Part shown: piece after piece, positions 26,510 to 36,332 of the stretch | Numbering within the stretch: the stretch's first letter is position 1 | How the letters are laid out: every line of letters starts with the position of its first letter | Assembly (NCBI RefSeq): GCF_002135375.1 | Contig: NZ_NEGH01000004.1 | Span: forward strand, 161,043-225,042 | DNA: 64,000 nt | Reading direction: 5' to 3' | Source: Acinetobacter sp. ANC 4558 | GTDB lineage: Bacteria; Pseudomonadota; Gammaproteobacteria; Pseudomonadales; Moraxellaceae | Notes under the pieces: generated by a model | Told to the model about the DNA's origin: nothing | Seen by the model: only the letters and a program-made list of their open reading frames with translations | Databases searched by the model: none | Program-made: the position numbers and the translations under genes

Positions 26510-27943
26510 TTGAATCCTATTATTTTTTTAAAAATAAAGTTATTGCTCAAACAGTCGAGATTAATAGAAGTTTGTGCTATTGATGATAGTGATTATTATT
26601 TAAATTTAGCATGGGTATATTACCGTTTAGGTATGTATGAAGCAGCTTTTGCAATACAAGTTCAAAACAATAATTTTGAAACACTATTTGCGAAAACTGT
26701 TTCTGCTTCATATCTTGGAAAGAGGGACAGTGTTTTAGATTTTTTAAGTATTATTCAAAAAAAATACCCGAAAAGAATAGCGTTATTAATTCCATATCTG
26801 GCAACTTATTATCCAGAATGTGCATATGATTTAATCCATAAAACGCAAAGTTATCAAAGTCCTTTATATTTTTCATTATGCCTATTGCTTGAAGGAAAGG
26901 CATTTGCAAGAAAGAAGTATGATGAAGCTACGAATAAATCTAAATTATTGTACGATAACGATGAAAGATTATTATATGCAAATATATGTGTAGATGGTCA
27001 AAATGAAAAATTAGTCATTTTAAACGATTATTTAAATAGTTTTGAGTTAAGTTCCATTGCTTTACAACAACCAAGCGGGAATTTAACAGTTAATAATCTA
27101 AAATCAAATTGTACAGGCATTTCGGATGCGCTAAATAAACCATTGGTTTCAATTTTAGTCCCTGCTTATAATGTAGAAAGATTACTCAGAACCAGTATTG
27201 AAAGTTTGGTTAATCAATATTATAAAAATTTAGAAATTTTAATTATTGATGATGCCAGTACAGACAATACTGCAACTGTAATTAGAGACTTAGAAAAACA
27301 GTATTCCCAAGTGAGAGGAATATTCTTGTCAAGTAATGTGGGGCCTTTTGTTGCAAAAAATTATGCCGCGCAGCAAGCCTTAGGCGAATATTTAACGACG
27401 CATGACGCTGATGATTGGGCTCATCCAGAACGAATTTCACGACAAGTTCAGCCGTTATTGGATGATAAAAAATTAATTGCAACAACATGTCAATGGATTC
27501 GTTTAGGTGAAACTGGGGATTTTTATGCTAAGCAGCATTTCCCATTTAAACGGTTTAATCCTAGTTCGCCTTTATTTCGAAAGAAGCAAGTTATTCAAGA
27601 TGTTGGATTATGGGATAGCGTGAGAATTGCAGCCGATACGGAGTTTATTGAACGATTACGTTTAGTTTATGGAAAAAAGTGCATTGCCTATTTAAAGCTC
27701 CCTTTAGTTTTGGGGGCCCATCGTACGAATTCATTGATGACATCAGTAGATACGGGAAATTTAGCGACTCATATATCGCCTATACGTTTATCTTATTGGC
27801 AAGCTTGGAGAAATTGGCATATTCAGCAAACTAAACTTGGCATTACTCCTTATATGCCTTGGGGGGCTGACTATCAATCACAATTTGAGATTCCATGCGC
27901 TATGCAAAATGAACAGTTAAAGTTATCAAAAATTTATGATTAA
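26510..27943 (+). CDS. Family 2 glycosyltransferase with N-terminal helical region
   Basis: The 477-residue product starts at a TTG (26510-26512); no ATG gives the full frame. Residues 1 to about 205 are helical and TPR-like without known motifs. Residues 212 to about 420 are a GT-A family 2 domain: VSILVPAYNVERLLRTSIES, IDDASTDNT and the metal-binding DADDW at 299-303. It lies 18 bases after ugd and 15 before kpsC, within one operon, so it most likely adds a capsule sugar, possibly glucuronate from the UDP-glucuronate made by ugd. Acceptor and linkage cannot be read. Confidence 0.85.
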   Translation: MNPIIFLKIKLLLKQSRLIEVCAIDDSDYYLNLAWVYYRLGMYEAAFAIQVQNNNFETLFAKTVSASYLGKRDSVLDFLSIIQKKYPKRIALLIPYLATYYPECAYDLIHKTQSYQSPLYFSLCLLLEGKAFARKKYDEATNKSKLLYDNDERLLYANICVDGQNEKLVILNDYLNSFELSSIALQQPSGNLTVNNLKSNCTGISDALNKPLVSILVPAYNVERLLRTSIESLVNQYYKNLEILIIDDASTDNTATVIRDLEKQYSQVRGIFLSSNVGPFVAKNYAAQQALGEYLTTHDADDWAHPERISRQVQPLLDDKKLIATTCQWIRLGETGDFYAKQHFPFKRFNPSSPLFRKKQVIQDVGLWDSVRIAADTEFIERLRLVYGKKCIAYLKLPLVLGAHRTNSLMTSVDTGNLATHISPIRLSYWQAWRNWHIQQTKLGITPYMPWGADYQSQFEIPCAMQNEQLKLSKIYD

Positions 27944-27958
27944 ACGTGTTGGTGAAGT

Positions 27959-29962
27959 GTGAAATATCTTACTTCTCGTGGAATACGAAAAATACGCTTT
28001 TTAGATCAGTTTCTAGACCATATAGAGACGGATGAACATTTTAAATTAACGAAAGAGCATCTAATACTGGGATGGGGGCGCAAAAAGAGTTTTTTTAAAG
28101 CCAAAGCATATGCAAAAAAACATCATCTGCATCTCTTATGCTTAGAAGATGGTTTTATTCGCTCTTTAGGATTAGGTAAAGACGGTTATACACCGTTATC
28201 CCTGATTTTAGATGAAACAGGTATTTATTTTGATGCTTTACAACCCTCTGATTTAGAAAATCTAATTCTATTGGCAGAAAATTCTGAGTTAAATCAACGA
28301 GCAGAACAAAATATTCAAACCATTTTGAAAAATGGAATCACAAAATACAATCAAAAATTTATACCTTTAGATCCCCAAAAATTTACACCTACTCAGCAGC
28401 ATATTTTAGTTGTAGATCAAACTTATGGAGATCAATCAATTCAATATGCAGGTGCAAATGTTTTAACTTTTAAGAAAATGTTAGCGCAAGCGCAACACGA
28501 TTTTCCAGATGCTATTATTTGGGTAAAGGTTCATCCTGATGTACTTGCAAAAAAATCAAAAGGTCATTTTACACATAAAGAATTGAATCACCCTCAAATT
28601 CGGGTTTTAACTCAACAATATAATCCGATTGAATTATTACGGCAGTTTACCCATGTTTATGTGGTGAGTTCTCAATTAGGCTTTGAGGCTTTGATGTGTG
28701 GTAAGCAGGTCTATTGTTTTGGTATGCCTTGGTATGCCGGATGGGGCTTAACAGATGATCGTTATGCACCAGTTTATTTGGTTAATGAGCGTAGAAATAA
28801 GCAACGTTCCTTATTGCATTTGTTTGCTTGCGCGTATTTAAAGTATGCACGTTATGTACATCCAGTCACACAGCAACAATGTGAGCTAGAAGATCTCTTA
28901 AGCCTTTTTATACCGAATATTCGTGCACAAAAATATATTCCGATAAAATTATCTGCTTATGGTTTTAGTCATTGGAAACGACAGTTCATCTCAGATTTTC
29001 TGAACTTCCCAGATACACAAATAAATTATTATTCACTTTTTAAACCACCTAAAACGGATATTGTTTTGGCATGGGGGAAAAAAGCGCAGCGCTTAAGAGC
29101 AAGCGGTTATCAATATGTCATTACAGTTGAAGATGGTTTTATACGTTCGATTGGATTAGGTGCAAATCTAGTGAGACCTTGCTCATTGGTTTTTGATGAT
29201 ATTGGAATTTATTATGATGCGACTCGACCATCAAGATTGGAAAATTTATTAAAATATAGAGCAGAATTGAGCCTTGAAGAAAAACAACGCGTATTAGAAT
29301 TAACGCAAATGCTGATTGAGCTGCATATTACAAAATATAATGTGGGTATTCAACAAGAATTGGTTCGACCACAGGGATATGACAACGTAATTTTAGTGAT
29401 CGGACAAGTTGAAGATGATATGTCGATTCAACTCGGTAGCATTGAAATAAAAACAAATTTGTCACTTTTAAAGACGGTTAAAGCTAGAAATCCAACGGCA
29501 TATATTATCTACAAACCTCACCCAGATGTTGTAGAGGGACTACGGGTTGGTGCTATTTCAGAACATATTGCATATCAATATTGTCATCATATCGAGACTA
29601 AAGTTTCTATTTTAGAATGTTTTAAAATTTGCGATGATGTACACACCATTTCCTCATTGAGTGGTTTTGAAGCATTAATTCGAGGTTTGAATGTTTATTG
29701 TTATGGTTTGCCATTTTATGCTGGATGGGGATTAACTTATGATGAATATCAATGTGAACGACGAGGCACGCTGATTTCTTTAGAAAAGTTGATTTTTTGT
29801 ACTTTAGTAGAGTATCCTTTATACAATTTTAAAGAAATTAACATATTACCAACAATACACCCAGAGAATGTCATTGAGCATTTAAGTAAGATGGGATACT
29901 TTCAGCACCCTAAATCATATTTAATGAAGGCCATTGGCTTTTTCAGAAATTTTAAAAGTTGA
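27959..29962 (+). CDS. kpsC: Capsule lipid-anchor Kdo transferase KpsC
   Basis: The 667-residue protein starts at GTG 27959 and contains two homologous halves, as in KpsC. Matching pairs include EDGFIRSLGLGKDGY / EDGFIRSIGLGANLV, GIYFDALQPSDLENL / GIYYDATRPSRLENL and YCFGMPWYAGWGLTDD / YCYGLPFYAGWGLTYD. KpsC adds beta-Kdo residues to the phosphatidylglycerol-based anchor of group 2 capsules, each half being a distinct transferase. It precedes kpsS by 16 bases. Confidence 0.95.
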   Translation: MKYLTSRGIRKIRFLDQFLDHIETDEHFKLTKEHLILGWGRKKSFFKAKAYAKKHHLHLLCLEDGFIRSLGLGKDGYTPLSLILDETGIYFDALQPSDLENLILLAENSELNQRAEQNIQTILKNGITKYNQKFIPLDPQKFTPTQQHILVVDQTYGDQSIQYAGANVLTFKKMLAQAQHDFPDAIIWVKVHPDVLAKKSKGHFTHKELNHPQIRVLTQQYNPIELLRQFTHVYVVSSQLGFEALMCGKQVYCFGMPWYAGWGLTDDRYAPVYLVNERRNKQRSLLHLFACAYLKYARYVHPVTQQQCELEDLLSLFIPNIRAQKYIPIKLSAYGFSHWKRQFISDFLNFPDTQINYYSLFKPPKTDIVLAWGKKAQRLRASGYQYVITVEDGFIRSIGLGANLVRPCSLVFDDIGIYYDATRPSRLENLLKYRAELSLEEKQRVLELTQMLIELHITKYNVGIQQELVRPQGYDNVILVIGQVEDDMSIQLGSIEIKTNLSLLKTVKARNPTAYIIYKPHPDVVEGLRVGAISEHIAYQYCHHIETKVSILECFKICDDVHTISSLSGFEALIRGLNVYCYGLPFYAGWGLTYDEYQCERRGTLISLEKLIFCTLVEYPLYNFKEINILPTIHPENVIEHLSKMGYFQHPKSYLMKAIGFFRNFKS

Positions 29963-29978
29963 TTAAGGTAAGAACTAC

Positions 29979-31199
29979 GTGTCGAAACATTTGAAAGGAT
30001 TGCTCAGCTGTAAGCGAGTATTACTTTTACAGGGGCCAATGGGAAATTTCTTTTCAAAATTCTCACAATGGTTAGTTCAACACAAAATTGATTGTTTAAA
30101 ACTAGACTTCAATGGTGGAGATGCTTTTTTTTCTAAAAATATAAAAAATACCTTTGATTATACGGATACATTAGAAAATTTTGAGAATTGGTTAACTCAT
30201 TTTATTAAAGAATATAATATTGACGCAATTGTTTGTTTTGGAGATTGCCGTTTTTATCATGTCATTGCAAAAAATGTTTCTAAACAGTGTCAGATAAAAT
30301 TTTATGCATTTGAAGAAGGCTATATCCGCCCGAATTATATTACCTTTGAACAAGATGGTGTGAATTTTTATTCAAATTTCAATGATGCTTTTACAGTGGG
30401 GTATTTAGATCAATCAAAAAGCGTGATTCAACCTGCTGTAGCTGTAAATAATCGTTTTTCATTAATGACATTAAGTGCAATTTTATATTATTGGTTTTGG
30501 GTTATGCGTAGTTCAAAGTACCCGAATTATCAACACCATCGTCAAATCGCACCTCGATTAGAATTATATTATTGGTGGCGATCTGCATATAGACGTTTAA
30601 GAAATCGAATTTTTGAAAAAAGAAGATTTAAACTTTTTTTACGTCAATATTCAAAACAATATTTTATATTTTCACTACAAGTACATAATGATTCTCAGAT
30701 TCTGACGCATAGTCATTTAAAGTCTGTTGAACTTTATATTGAAAAAGTGATTGAAAGTTTTGGCCAGTATGCAAATAAGAATCAGCATTTAGTGTTGAAA
30801 CACCATCCTATGGATCGTGGTTATAAAGATTATTCAAAGCTTATTCATGAATATATGATGAAATTTAATTTGGAAGGGAGAATCCATTATTTTTGTGATA
30901 TTCATTTCCCATCTTTATTGAAACATAGTTTGGGAATGGTGACTGTAAATAGTACAACAGGGTTACAAGCACTTTTTCATGGTATTCCAGTGAAAACAAT
31001 AGGTTATGCAATATATAACCTTCCAGGTTTAACAAATCAGTATCCATTACAAAAGTTTTGGCTTGAACCTGGTGAGGTTGATATGGCGTATTTTTATTAT
31101 TTTAGACAAAAATTAATAGATTATTCACAGCTTAATGGATCATTTTATGGGAAATCACCTTGGATGAGTGAAACTAAAAGTATTGAAGATGAAAAATAA
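29979..31199 (+). CDS. kpsS: Capsule lipid-anchor Kdo transferase KpsS
   Basis: The 406-residue protein starts at GTG 29979 and has KpsS signatures: VLLLQGPMGNFFSKFSQWL near the start, FEEGYIRPNYITFEQDGVN near residues 108-126, KHHPMDRGYKDYSKLI, and VNSTTGLQALFHGIPVKTIG. KpsS adds the first beta-Kdo to the lipid acceptor; KpsC then extends it. Together with KpsMTED this confirms an ABC-type, group 2 capsule. It ends the operon. Confidence 0.94.
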   Translation: MSKHLKGLLSCKRVLLLQGPMGNFFSKFSQWLVQHKIDCLKLDFNGGDAFFSKNIKNTFDYTDTLENFENWLTHFIKEYNIDAIVCFGDCRFYHVIAKNVSKQCQIKFYAFEEGYIRPNYITFEQDGVNFYSNFNDAFTVGYLDQSKSVIQPAVAVNNRFSLMTLSAILYYWFWVMRSSKYPNYQHHRQIAPRLELYYWWRSAYRRLRNRIFEKRRFKLFLRQYSKQYFIFSLQVHNDSQILTHSHLKSVELYIEKVIESFGQYANKNQHLVLKHHPMDRGYKDYSKLIHEYMMKFNLEGRIHYFCDIHFPSLLKHSLGMVTVNSTTGLQALFHGIPVKTIGYAIYNLPGLTNQYPLQKFWLEPGEVDMAYFYYFRQKLIDYSQLNGSFYGKSPWMSETKSIEDEK

Positions 31200-31350
31200 T
31201 GAAATAAATTTATTATTTATTTAAAATATTGTTAATTAAGTCACTGCTATTTTTAGAATTCTTAAATTGAATAGTACATAATAATATAAATGCGACACAT
31301 GCTTAGGATACAATTCATGGTTATAGATTTTGAGCGATGAATGATGTGCC

Positions 31351-32574
31351 ATGAATTATGAATTAGACGTCTTTTCTACGATCGTTATTTCAGTGATTGT
31401 TTTATTTATAGGTCATTTTTTTGTCAATAAGATTAGTCCCTTAAAAAAGTATAATATTCCAGAACCTGTGGTCGGGGGATTAATTGCAGCAGCAGCTACT
31501 TATATCCTATTTATAGGGTTTAATATTACGATTTCTTTTGATGCTAAAATTCAGCAAATTTTTATGTTGATGTTTTTTACATCGGTAGGGTTGAGTGCGA
31601 GTTTAGCTAAATTAAAAGAAGGTGGAAAAGCATTAATTCTATTTCTCATCAGTGTCATTATCTTTGTATTTTTACAGAATATTGTGGGAATTAGTCTTGC
31701 AAAAATACTTGGTCTAGATCCACTTATTGGGTTAATTGTTGGCTCGGTTACATTGACTGGTGGTCATGGAACTGCGGGGGCTTGGGGCGCTGTTTTTGAA
31801 AAGAATCATGGTATTCAAGGGGCAGTTGTATTGGGGATGGCCAGCGCAACTTTTGGTTTAGTTATCGGGGGAATGATGGGTGGTCCTGTTGCTAAGTTCT
31901 TAATACGCCGTTATCAATTAGCAGAAGAGATTACCCCATCCAGTATACGTGGTGAAGCGCCACCAGCTGCTGAAACAGCGCCTTTTGAATATCCAGAAAA
32001 AACACGTTTAATCACAGCAGATGATGCGGTTAAAACTATGGGAATGTTCGCATTTTGCATTTGTTTTGCATATTTTATGACGAGTATAGCTCATGGCCAA
32101 TGGTTTGAATTACCCACTTTTGTATGGGCTTTAGCATGTGGTGTTATTCTTCGAAATATCTTAGAGCATGGTCTTAAAATTGAAATGTTCGATCGTTGTA
32201 TTGATGTCTTTGGTAATGCCTCTTTAGCATTATTTTTATCGATGGCGCTTATGTCATTACAACTTTGGTTATTGGCAGACTTGGCAGGTCCTTTAATCAT
32301 TATCTTATTGGTACAAACCTTAGTGTTGGCCTTATATTTATACTTTGTGACATTCCGTGTCATGGGGAAAAGTTATGATGCTGCTGTATTATGTGCAGGT
32401 CAATGTGGTGTGAATTTAGGTGCAACACCAACTGCAATTGCAAATATTCAAGCCGTAACCAATACATATGGCCCATCACATAAAGCCTTTTTAATTATCC
32501 CTTTAACTGGTGCTTTTTTTGTTGATATTGTAAACGCAGTTGTCATTCAGTTTACAATTGGATTGTTCAGTTAA
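31351..32574 (+). CDS. gltS: Sodium/glutamate symporter
   Basis: The 407-residue inner-membrane protein fits GltS in length and order of about ten helices plus two re-entrant loops: PEPVVGGLIAA, MFFTSVGLSASLAKL, the G-rich LTGGHGTAGAWGAVFEK hairpin near residues 128-144, and the mirrored CGVNLGATPTAIANIQAV near 352-369. GltS imports glutamate with sodium. The gene is flanked by the capsule operon and a porin and seems to be its own unit. Confidence 0.95.
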   Translation: MNYELDVFSTIVISVIVLFIGHFFVNKISPLKKYNIPEPVVGGLIAAAATYILFIGFNITISFDAKIQQIFMLMFFTSVGLSASLAKLKEGGKALILFLISVIIFVFLQNIVGISLAKILGLDPLIGLIVGSVTLTGGHGTAGAWGAVFEKNHGIQGAVVLGMASATFGLVIGGMMGGPVAKFLIRRYQLAEEITPSSIRGEAPPAAETAPFEYPEKTRLITADDAVKTMGMFAFCICFAYFMTSIAHGQWFELPTFVWALACGVILRNILEHGLKIEMFDRCIDVFGNASLALFLSMALMSLQLWLLADLAGPLIIILLVQTLVLALYLYFVTFRVMGKSYDAAVLCAGQCGVNLGATPTAIANIQAVTNTYGPSHKAFLIIPLTGAFFVDIVNAVVIQFTIGLFS

Positions 32575-32818
32575 GACAAATCAGACATGTTTTAGAGCTC
32601 TTTTTGAAAGGGCTCTCAACATTTTAGGAAAATATAGTTAGACGATAAAACTATATATTTCACATAAGATTAGTATAAATAACATCCAATTAATACCCTT
32701 ATTCATCTTATTTAAAATAAATTAAACACGATTCGTAAATCTTAAATTCATAGATGATCGATTGATTAAAGTTGAGATTTTCTTCATTTTTGAGTTTCTT
32801 TTGTCAAGGATGCAAAGA

Positions 32819-34003
32819 ATGAGAACATGGCTATACTCAATTGGGTTAGTGACGACTTTAATGAGTTCCTCTAGTTTCGCGGCACAATTATCTTTAGGTG
32901 ATCCACAATTAGACAGTGGCGAAGTCAAGCTTACAGGCGCAATTCGCACACGCTATTTGCATAAAAATTATTCTAATAAAGCCAATCAAGGATCAGCCAA
33001 TAACGATTGGAAGCTTGCGGATATTAAACTCGTCTTGAGTTATGAAAATCCAAATTGGATCGCATCAATGGATACGCGGTGTTACCAATATAGTTCATTA
33101 TGCGATGCTGTTTTTTTGAAAGATGCATGGGCGGGTTATAAGTTTAATGATGAGCAGAGATTAACTGCGGGCTTGCAATATGTAGATTTTGGTATTGATC
33201 GTTTATGGGGGAATAGCTATTACGAAACCATTCTAAATACCGTGGGTGTGGAAGATATTCAAAATTTAGGACTTAAATATCGCTTTAAAAATGATGATTA
33301 CCATGTTGCACTCGGTTTTTATGCTAGAGATGGTGGAAATTTTAAAGGGACTTCTAAGGATTCTAGTCGTTATTCTGGAAATTTTGTCGCTGCTGATGAT
33401 GCAACATTTGGTACACATATTAAGGAAAAAAATATGTGGATTGGTCGAGCATCAAAAAAAGTTGAATTGAATAAAGAATTAGGGCTGAAATCTGAAATAG
33501 GGGGTTCATTTTGGTATTCTGATTTAGACAATAAAAGAACCGATGTTGATGGACATCGTAAAGCATGGACGGTTTTTGCATTAACTGAACTGGATTCATG
33601 GCAATGGTTATTTGTAACGGGTGGTCAGAATATTAATAATGGTGATGATAGACATCCAAATTATTCGACAATGGGTGCCTTTGATTATTCATACCAAGTG
33701 GCTAATAAAGGGAAATTTTTAGTCAACGAAATTAGTTATGCCGTAAAAAATCCTGTTTATAAGTTAACGAGTGTTAAGCCTTATCTTTCTTATAGTCAGT
33801 TTTATAAAGATGAGGCAGGCTATAAAGACTCTACACGTATTAATGCAGGGGTGTATTTCTTCTATAAAAGTATTGGTATTCAAGGAGAATATATCTGGAG
33901 TAAAAATGATCCATTTACTGGAGGAAGCGCCAATGGCTTAGCGGCTGGTGAAAATACTCGTTGGGATCAATTATTCTACTTATCTTTAGGCTACTATTTC
34001 TAA
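32819..34003 (+). CDS. Outer-membrane porin-like beta-barrel protein
   Basis: From ATG 32819 the product is 394 residues. This start is favoured because AAGGA lies eight bases upstream and the peptide MRTWLYSIGLVTTLMSSSSFA is a clean signal sequence; ATG 32810 is the alternative. The mature part shows alternating amphipathic strands with many Y, W, G and N (VKLTGAIRTRYLHKNY, WAGYKFNDEQRLTAGLQYVD) and ends with an aromatic YYF, the BAM-recognition ending of barrels. No named porin family could be assigned with certainty. Lying between gltS and the carnitine genes, it may admit amino acids or quaternary amines; this is inference. Confidence 0.8.
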   Translation: MRTWLYSIGLVTTLMSSSSFAAQLSLGDPQLDSGEVKLTGAIRTRYLHKNYSNKANQGSANNDWKLADIKLVLSYENPNWIASMDTRCYQYSSLCDAVFLKDAWAGYKFNDEQRLTAGLQYVDFGIDRLWGNSYYETILNTVGVEDIQNLGLKYRFKNDDYHVALGFYARDGGNFKGTSKDSSRYSGNFVAADDATFGTHIKEKNMWIGRASKKVELNKELGLKSEIGGSFWYSDLDNKRTDVDGHRKAWTVFALTELDSWQWLFVTGGQNINNGDDRHPNYSTMGAFDYSYQVANKGKFLVNEISYAVKNPVYKLTSVKPYLSYSQFYKDEAGYKDSTRINAGVYFFYKSIGIQGEYIWSKNDPFTGGSANGLAAGENTRWDQLFYLSLGYYF

Positions 34004-34038
34004 AATTATATTGTTTTGAAATTTAGAGCTCCTCTTCG

Positions 34039-34065
34039 CCCGCTGATCATCAGCGGGTTTTTTTT
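34039..34065 (+). terminator. Terminator after the porin gene
   Basis: CCCGCTGA (34039-34046) pairs with TCAGCGGG (34050-34057) around a three-base loop and is followed by eight T, a classic intrinsic terminator 36 bases past the porin stop. Confidence 0.95.
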
Positions 34066-34110
34066 GAATGATTTATATCGCGATATAATGTGAATAATAT
34101 TTTTTGTAAA

Positions 34111-35088
34111 TTATAAAAAGACCTTTTCTTTTGAGGGTGAATTTTCAATAGGTCGAATGAGTTCCCCCCGAGGTAAATTCTGAATATGTGCTAAACGACC
34201 AATCAGCTCTTGTTGAATAAAAAGAATACATGTTTGTAATTTGGATGAGCTTTTTAAGCGAGATGGATAAACTGCCCAAATATCAGCATCTTGCCAATAG
34301 CCAGGAAGAATATGTTGTAACTGCCCTGAAAGTAGTTCATCGGCAACATCCCAAATTGAACGTAGAATAATTCCTTGTCCATCAATGGCCAACTGATTGG
34401 TAATCTCTCCATTATTCGATACAAAGCGAGGTGTTACACGTGTAATAACATCTTCACATGAATGTCTTAATTTGAGTAAAACAGAAGACTGATCACGTTC
34501 ACTAATGGTTAAGCAATCATGGTGTTGTAATTCATCAATATGCTCAGGAATACCATTTTTCATTAAATAGCTTGGTGAAGCGCAGAAAACCCGAAAATTT
34601 GAGGCGAGTTTTTTTGCAATCATATTGGGTGCAATTTCATTTCCAATACGAATATCTAAGTCAATACTATGTTCAATTAAGTCTTTTGTATTATCTATCG
34701 TATCAAAGTGAATCGTCAGTTTTGGATATAAGGTAATGAGCTTAGAAAGAATAGGTGCAACGTGTTTGCGACCAAAACCAAAGCTACTAATAATATCTAA
34801 GTGTCCTACGGGAGCATTTTGTGGGTTATTAATGAGCTCACTGATTTCATGGAATTCATCTAAAATATTTGCAACACGCTCAAGAATAAGTTTGCCATCT
34901 TCAGTGAGGCTGACATGGCGAGTGCTACGATGAAATAATTTACTATTTAAACTTGTTTCTAAAATATTAATTCGTTTACTAATATATGCAGGGGATACAC
35001 CTAATTCTTCTGCTGATTCTACAAAGCTTTTCCGTTTAGCAATGACACAAAAAACCTTTAAATCCGATAAGTTGGGTAAATTATTCAC
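34111..35088 (-). CDS. LysR-family regulator of the carnitine operon
   Basis: The 325-residue protein starts at GTG 35088. Residues 6-65 form the LysR winged helix (LSDLKVFCVIAKRKSFVESA, VSPAYISKRINILE) and about 92-300 the periplasmic-binding-like effector domain. It is divergent from the dehydrogenase-BCCT-cntA-cntB genes with a 105-base gap holding an inverted repeat (35122-35145), the normal LysR arrangement. It is probably the activator responding to carnitine or a breakdown product; direct evidence is only position. Confidence 0.88.
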   Translation of the reverse strand: MNNLPNLSDLKVFCVIAKRKSFVESAEELGVSPAYISKRINILETSLNSKLFHRSTRHVSLTEDGKLILERVANILDEFHEISELINNPQNAPVGHLDIISSFGFGRKHVAPILSKLITLYPKLTIHFDTIDNTKDLIEHSIDLDIRIGNEIAPNMIAKKLASNFRVFCASPSYLMKNGIPEHIDELQHHDCLTISERDQSSVLLKLRHSCEDVITRVTPRFVSNNGEITNQLAIDGQGIILRSIWDVADELLSGQLQHILPGYWQDADIWAVYPSRLKSSSKLQTCILFIQQELIGRLAHIQNLPRGELIRPIENSPSKEKVFL

Positions 35089-35121
35089 GATTCGTGTCCA
35101 TTAGGTTAATAGTTTGTATAT

Positions 35122-35145
35122 TGATCATTTTACATGAAAAGATCA
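35122..35145. promoter_or_regulatory. Inverted repeat, candidate LysR operator
   Basis: TGATCATTTT (35122-35131) and AAAAGATCA (35137-35145) form an imperfect inverted repeat (one extra base in the left arm) around ACATG, in the gap between the divergent LysR gene and the dehydrogenase gene. Confidence 0.45.
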
Positions 35146-35193
35146 TTTTTATAACTTGTGAGAAATGTTCGAGCGACGGAGTGAAGTAAGCAT

Positions 35194-36282
35194 ATGGCAA
35201 AAACATTTAAAATTGCCACCCTTGCAGGTGATGGAATCGGTTTAGAGGTTTTACCAGAGGGGATAAAAGTTGTAAAGGCTGTAGCTGAAAAATACGATAT
35301 TGATATACAGCTGGATGCATTTGATTGGGCAAGCTGTGACTATTATTTAGAACATGGTCAAATGATGCCAGATCATTGGTTTGAAACGCTACAACAATAT
35401 GATGCTATTTTCTTTGGTGCAGCGGGTTGGCCAGATAAAGTTCCAGATCATATTTCATTATGGGGATCTTTGCTGCAATTTCGTCGTCGCTTTGACCAAT
35501 ATGTGAATTTACGCCCTGTTCGTTTAATGCCAGGGGTAAAATCACCATTGGCTGATAAACAGCCAGGTGATATCGATTTTTACGTTGTACGTGAAAATAG
35601 TGAGGGTGAATATTCTGCAATTGGTGGTAAAGCTTTTGAGGGCACGGATCGCGAATTTGTTTTACAAGAAGCTGTCTTTACTCGTCATGGTGTAGATCGA
35701 ATTTTAAAATATGCATTCGAGTTTGCAAAAGAACGTGATGCTAAAAAACTAACCGCAGCAACAAAATCAAACGGTATTGCAGTGAGTATGCCGTATTGGG
35801 ATGAGCGTGTAGATGCGATGTCAGCAAAATACCCAGAAGTTAAAGCAGACAAGCAACATGTTGATATTTTAGCAGCGCGTTTTGTTTTACAACCTGAACG
35901 TTTTGATGTTGTTGTCGCATCTAATTTATTTGGTGATATTTTGTCAGATTTAGGACCTGCATGTACCGGTACAATTGGTTTAGCTGCTTCTGCAAATTTA
36001 AATCCAGAACGAAAGTTCCCCTCTTTGTTTGAACCTGTACATGGTTCGGCACCAGATATTTATGGACAAAATATTGCAAATCCAATAGCTGCAATTTGGT
36101 CAGGTGCAATGATGCTGGAATTTCTGGGTAGTGATGAACCAAAATGTATTGAAGCAAGCCAAGAAATTATGAATGCGATTGAACATGTATTAATTAATGG
36201 ACCAAAAACTGCTGATGTCGGCGGTACTGCAAAAACTTATGAAGTAGGTGATGCAATTGCTGAATTAATTCGCAGAAAATGA
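35194..36282 (+). CDS. D-malate/tartrate-type NAD-dependent oxidative decarboxylase
   Basis: The 362-residue enzyme belongs to the isopropylmalate/isocitrate dehydrogenase fold, tartrate dehydrogenase (TtuC/DmlA) branch: KIATLAGDGIGLEVLPEG at the start, VRENSEGEYSAIGG, AATKSNGIAVSMPYWDE, SNLFGDILSDLGPA and EPVHGSAPDIYGQNIANP. These enzymes decarboxylate D-malate to pyruvate using NAD+. In a carnitine operon the expected substrate is malate formed from malic semialdehyde, which feeds carbon to central metabolism. It is the first gene after the divergent LysR. Confidence 0.9.
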   Translation: MAKTFKIATLAGDGIGLEVLPEGIKVVKAVAEKYDIDIQLDAFDWASCDYYLEHGQMMPDHWFETLQQYDAIFFGAAGWPDKVPDHISLWGSLLQFRRRFDQYVNLRPVRLMPGVKSPLADKQPGDIDFYVVRENSEGEYSAIGGKAFEGTDREFVLQEAVFTRHGVDRILKYAFEFAKERDAKKLTAATKSNGIAVSMPYWDERVDAMSAKYPEVKADKQHVDILAARFVLQPERFDVVVASNLFGDILSDLGPACTGTIGLAASANLNPERKFPSLFEPVHGSAPDIYGQNIANPIAAIWSGAMMLEFLGSDEPKCIEASQEIMNAIEHVLINGPKTADVGGTAKTYEVGDAIAELIRRK

Positions 36283-36332
36283 TGGATGTATTCGTTAAGG
36301 AATAAGAATTTAATTCCATTACAAACGGATTT

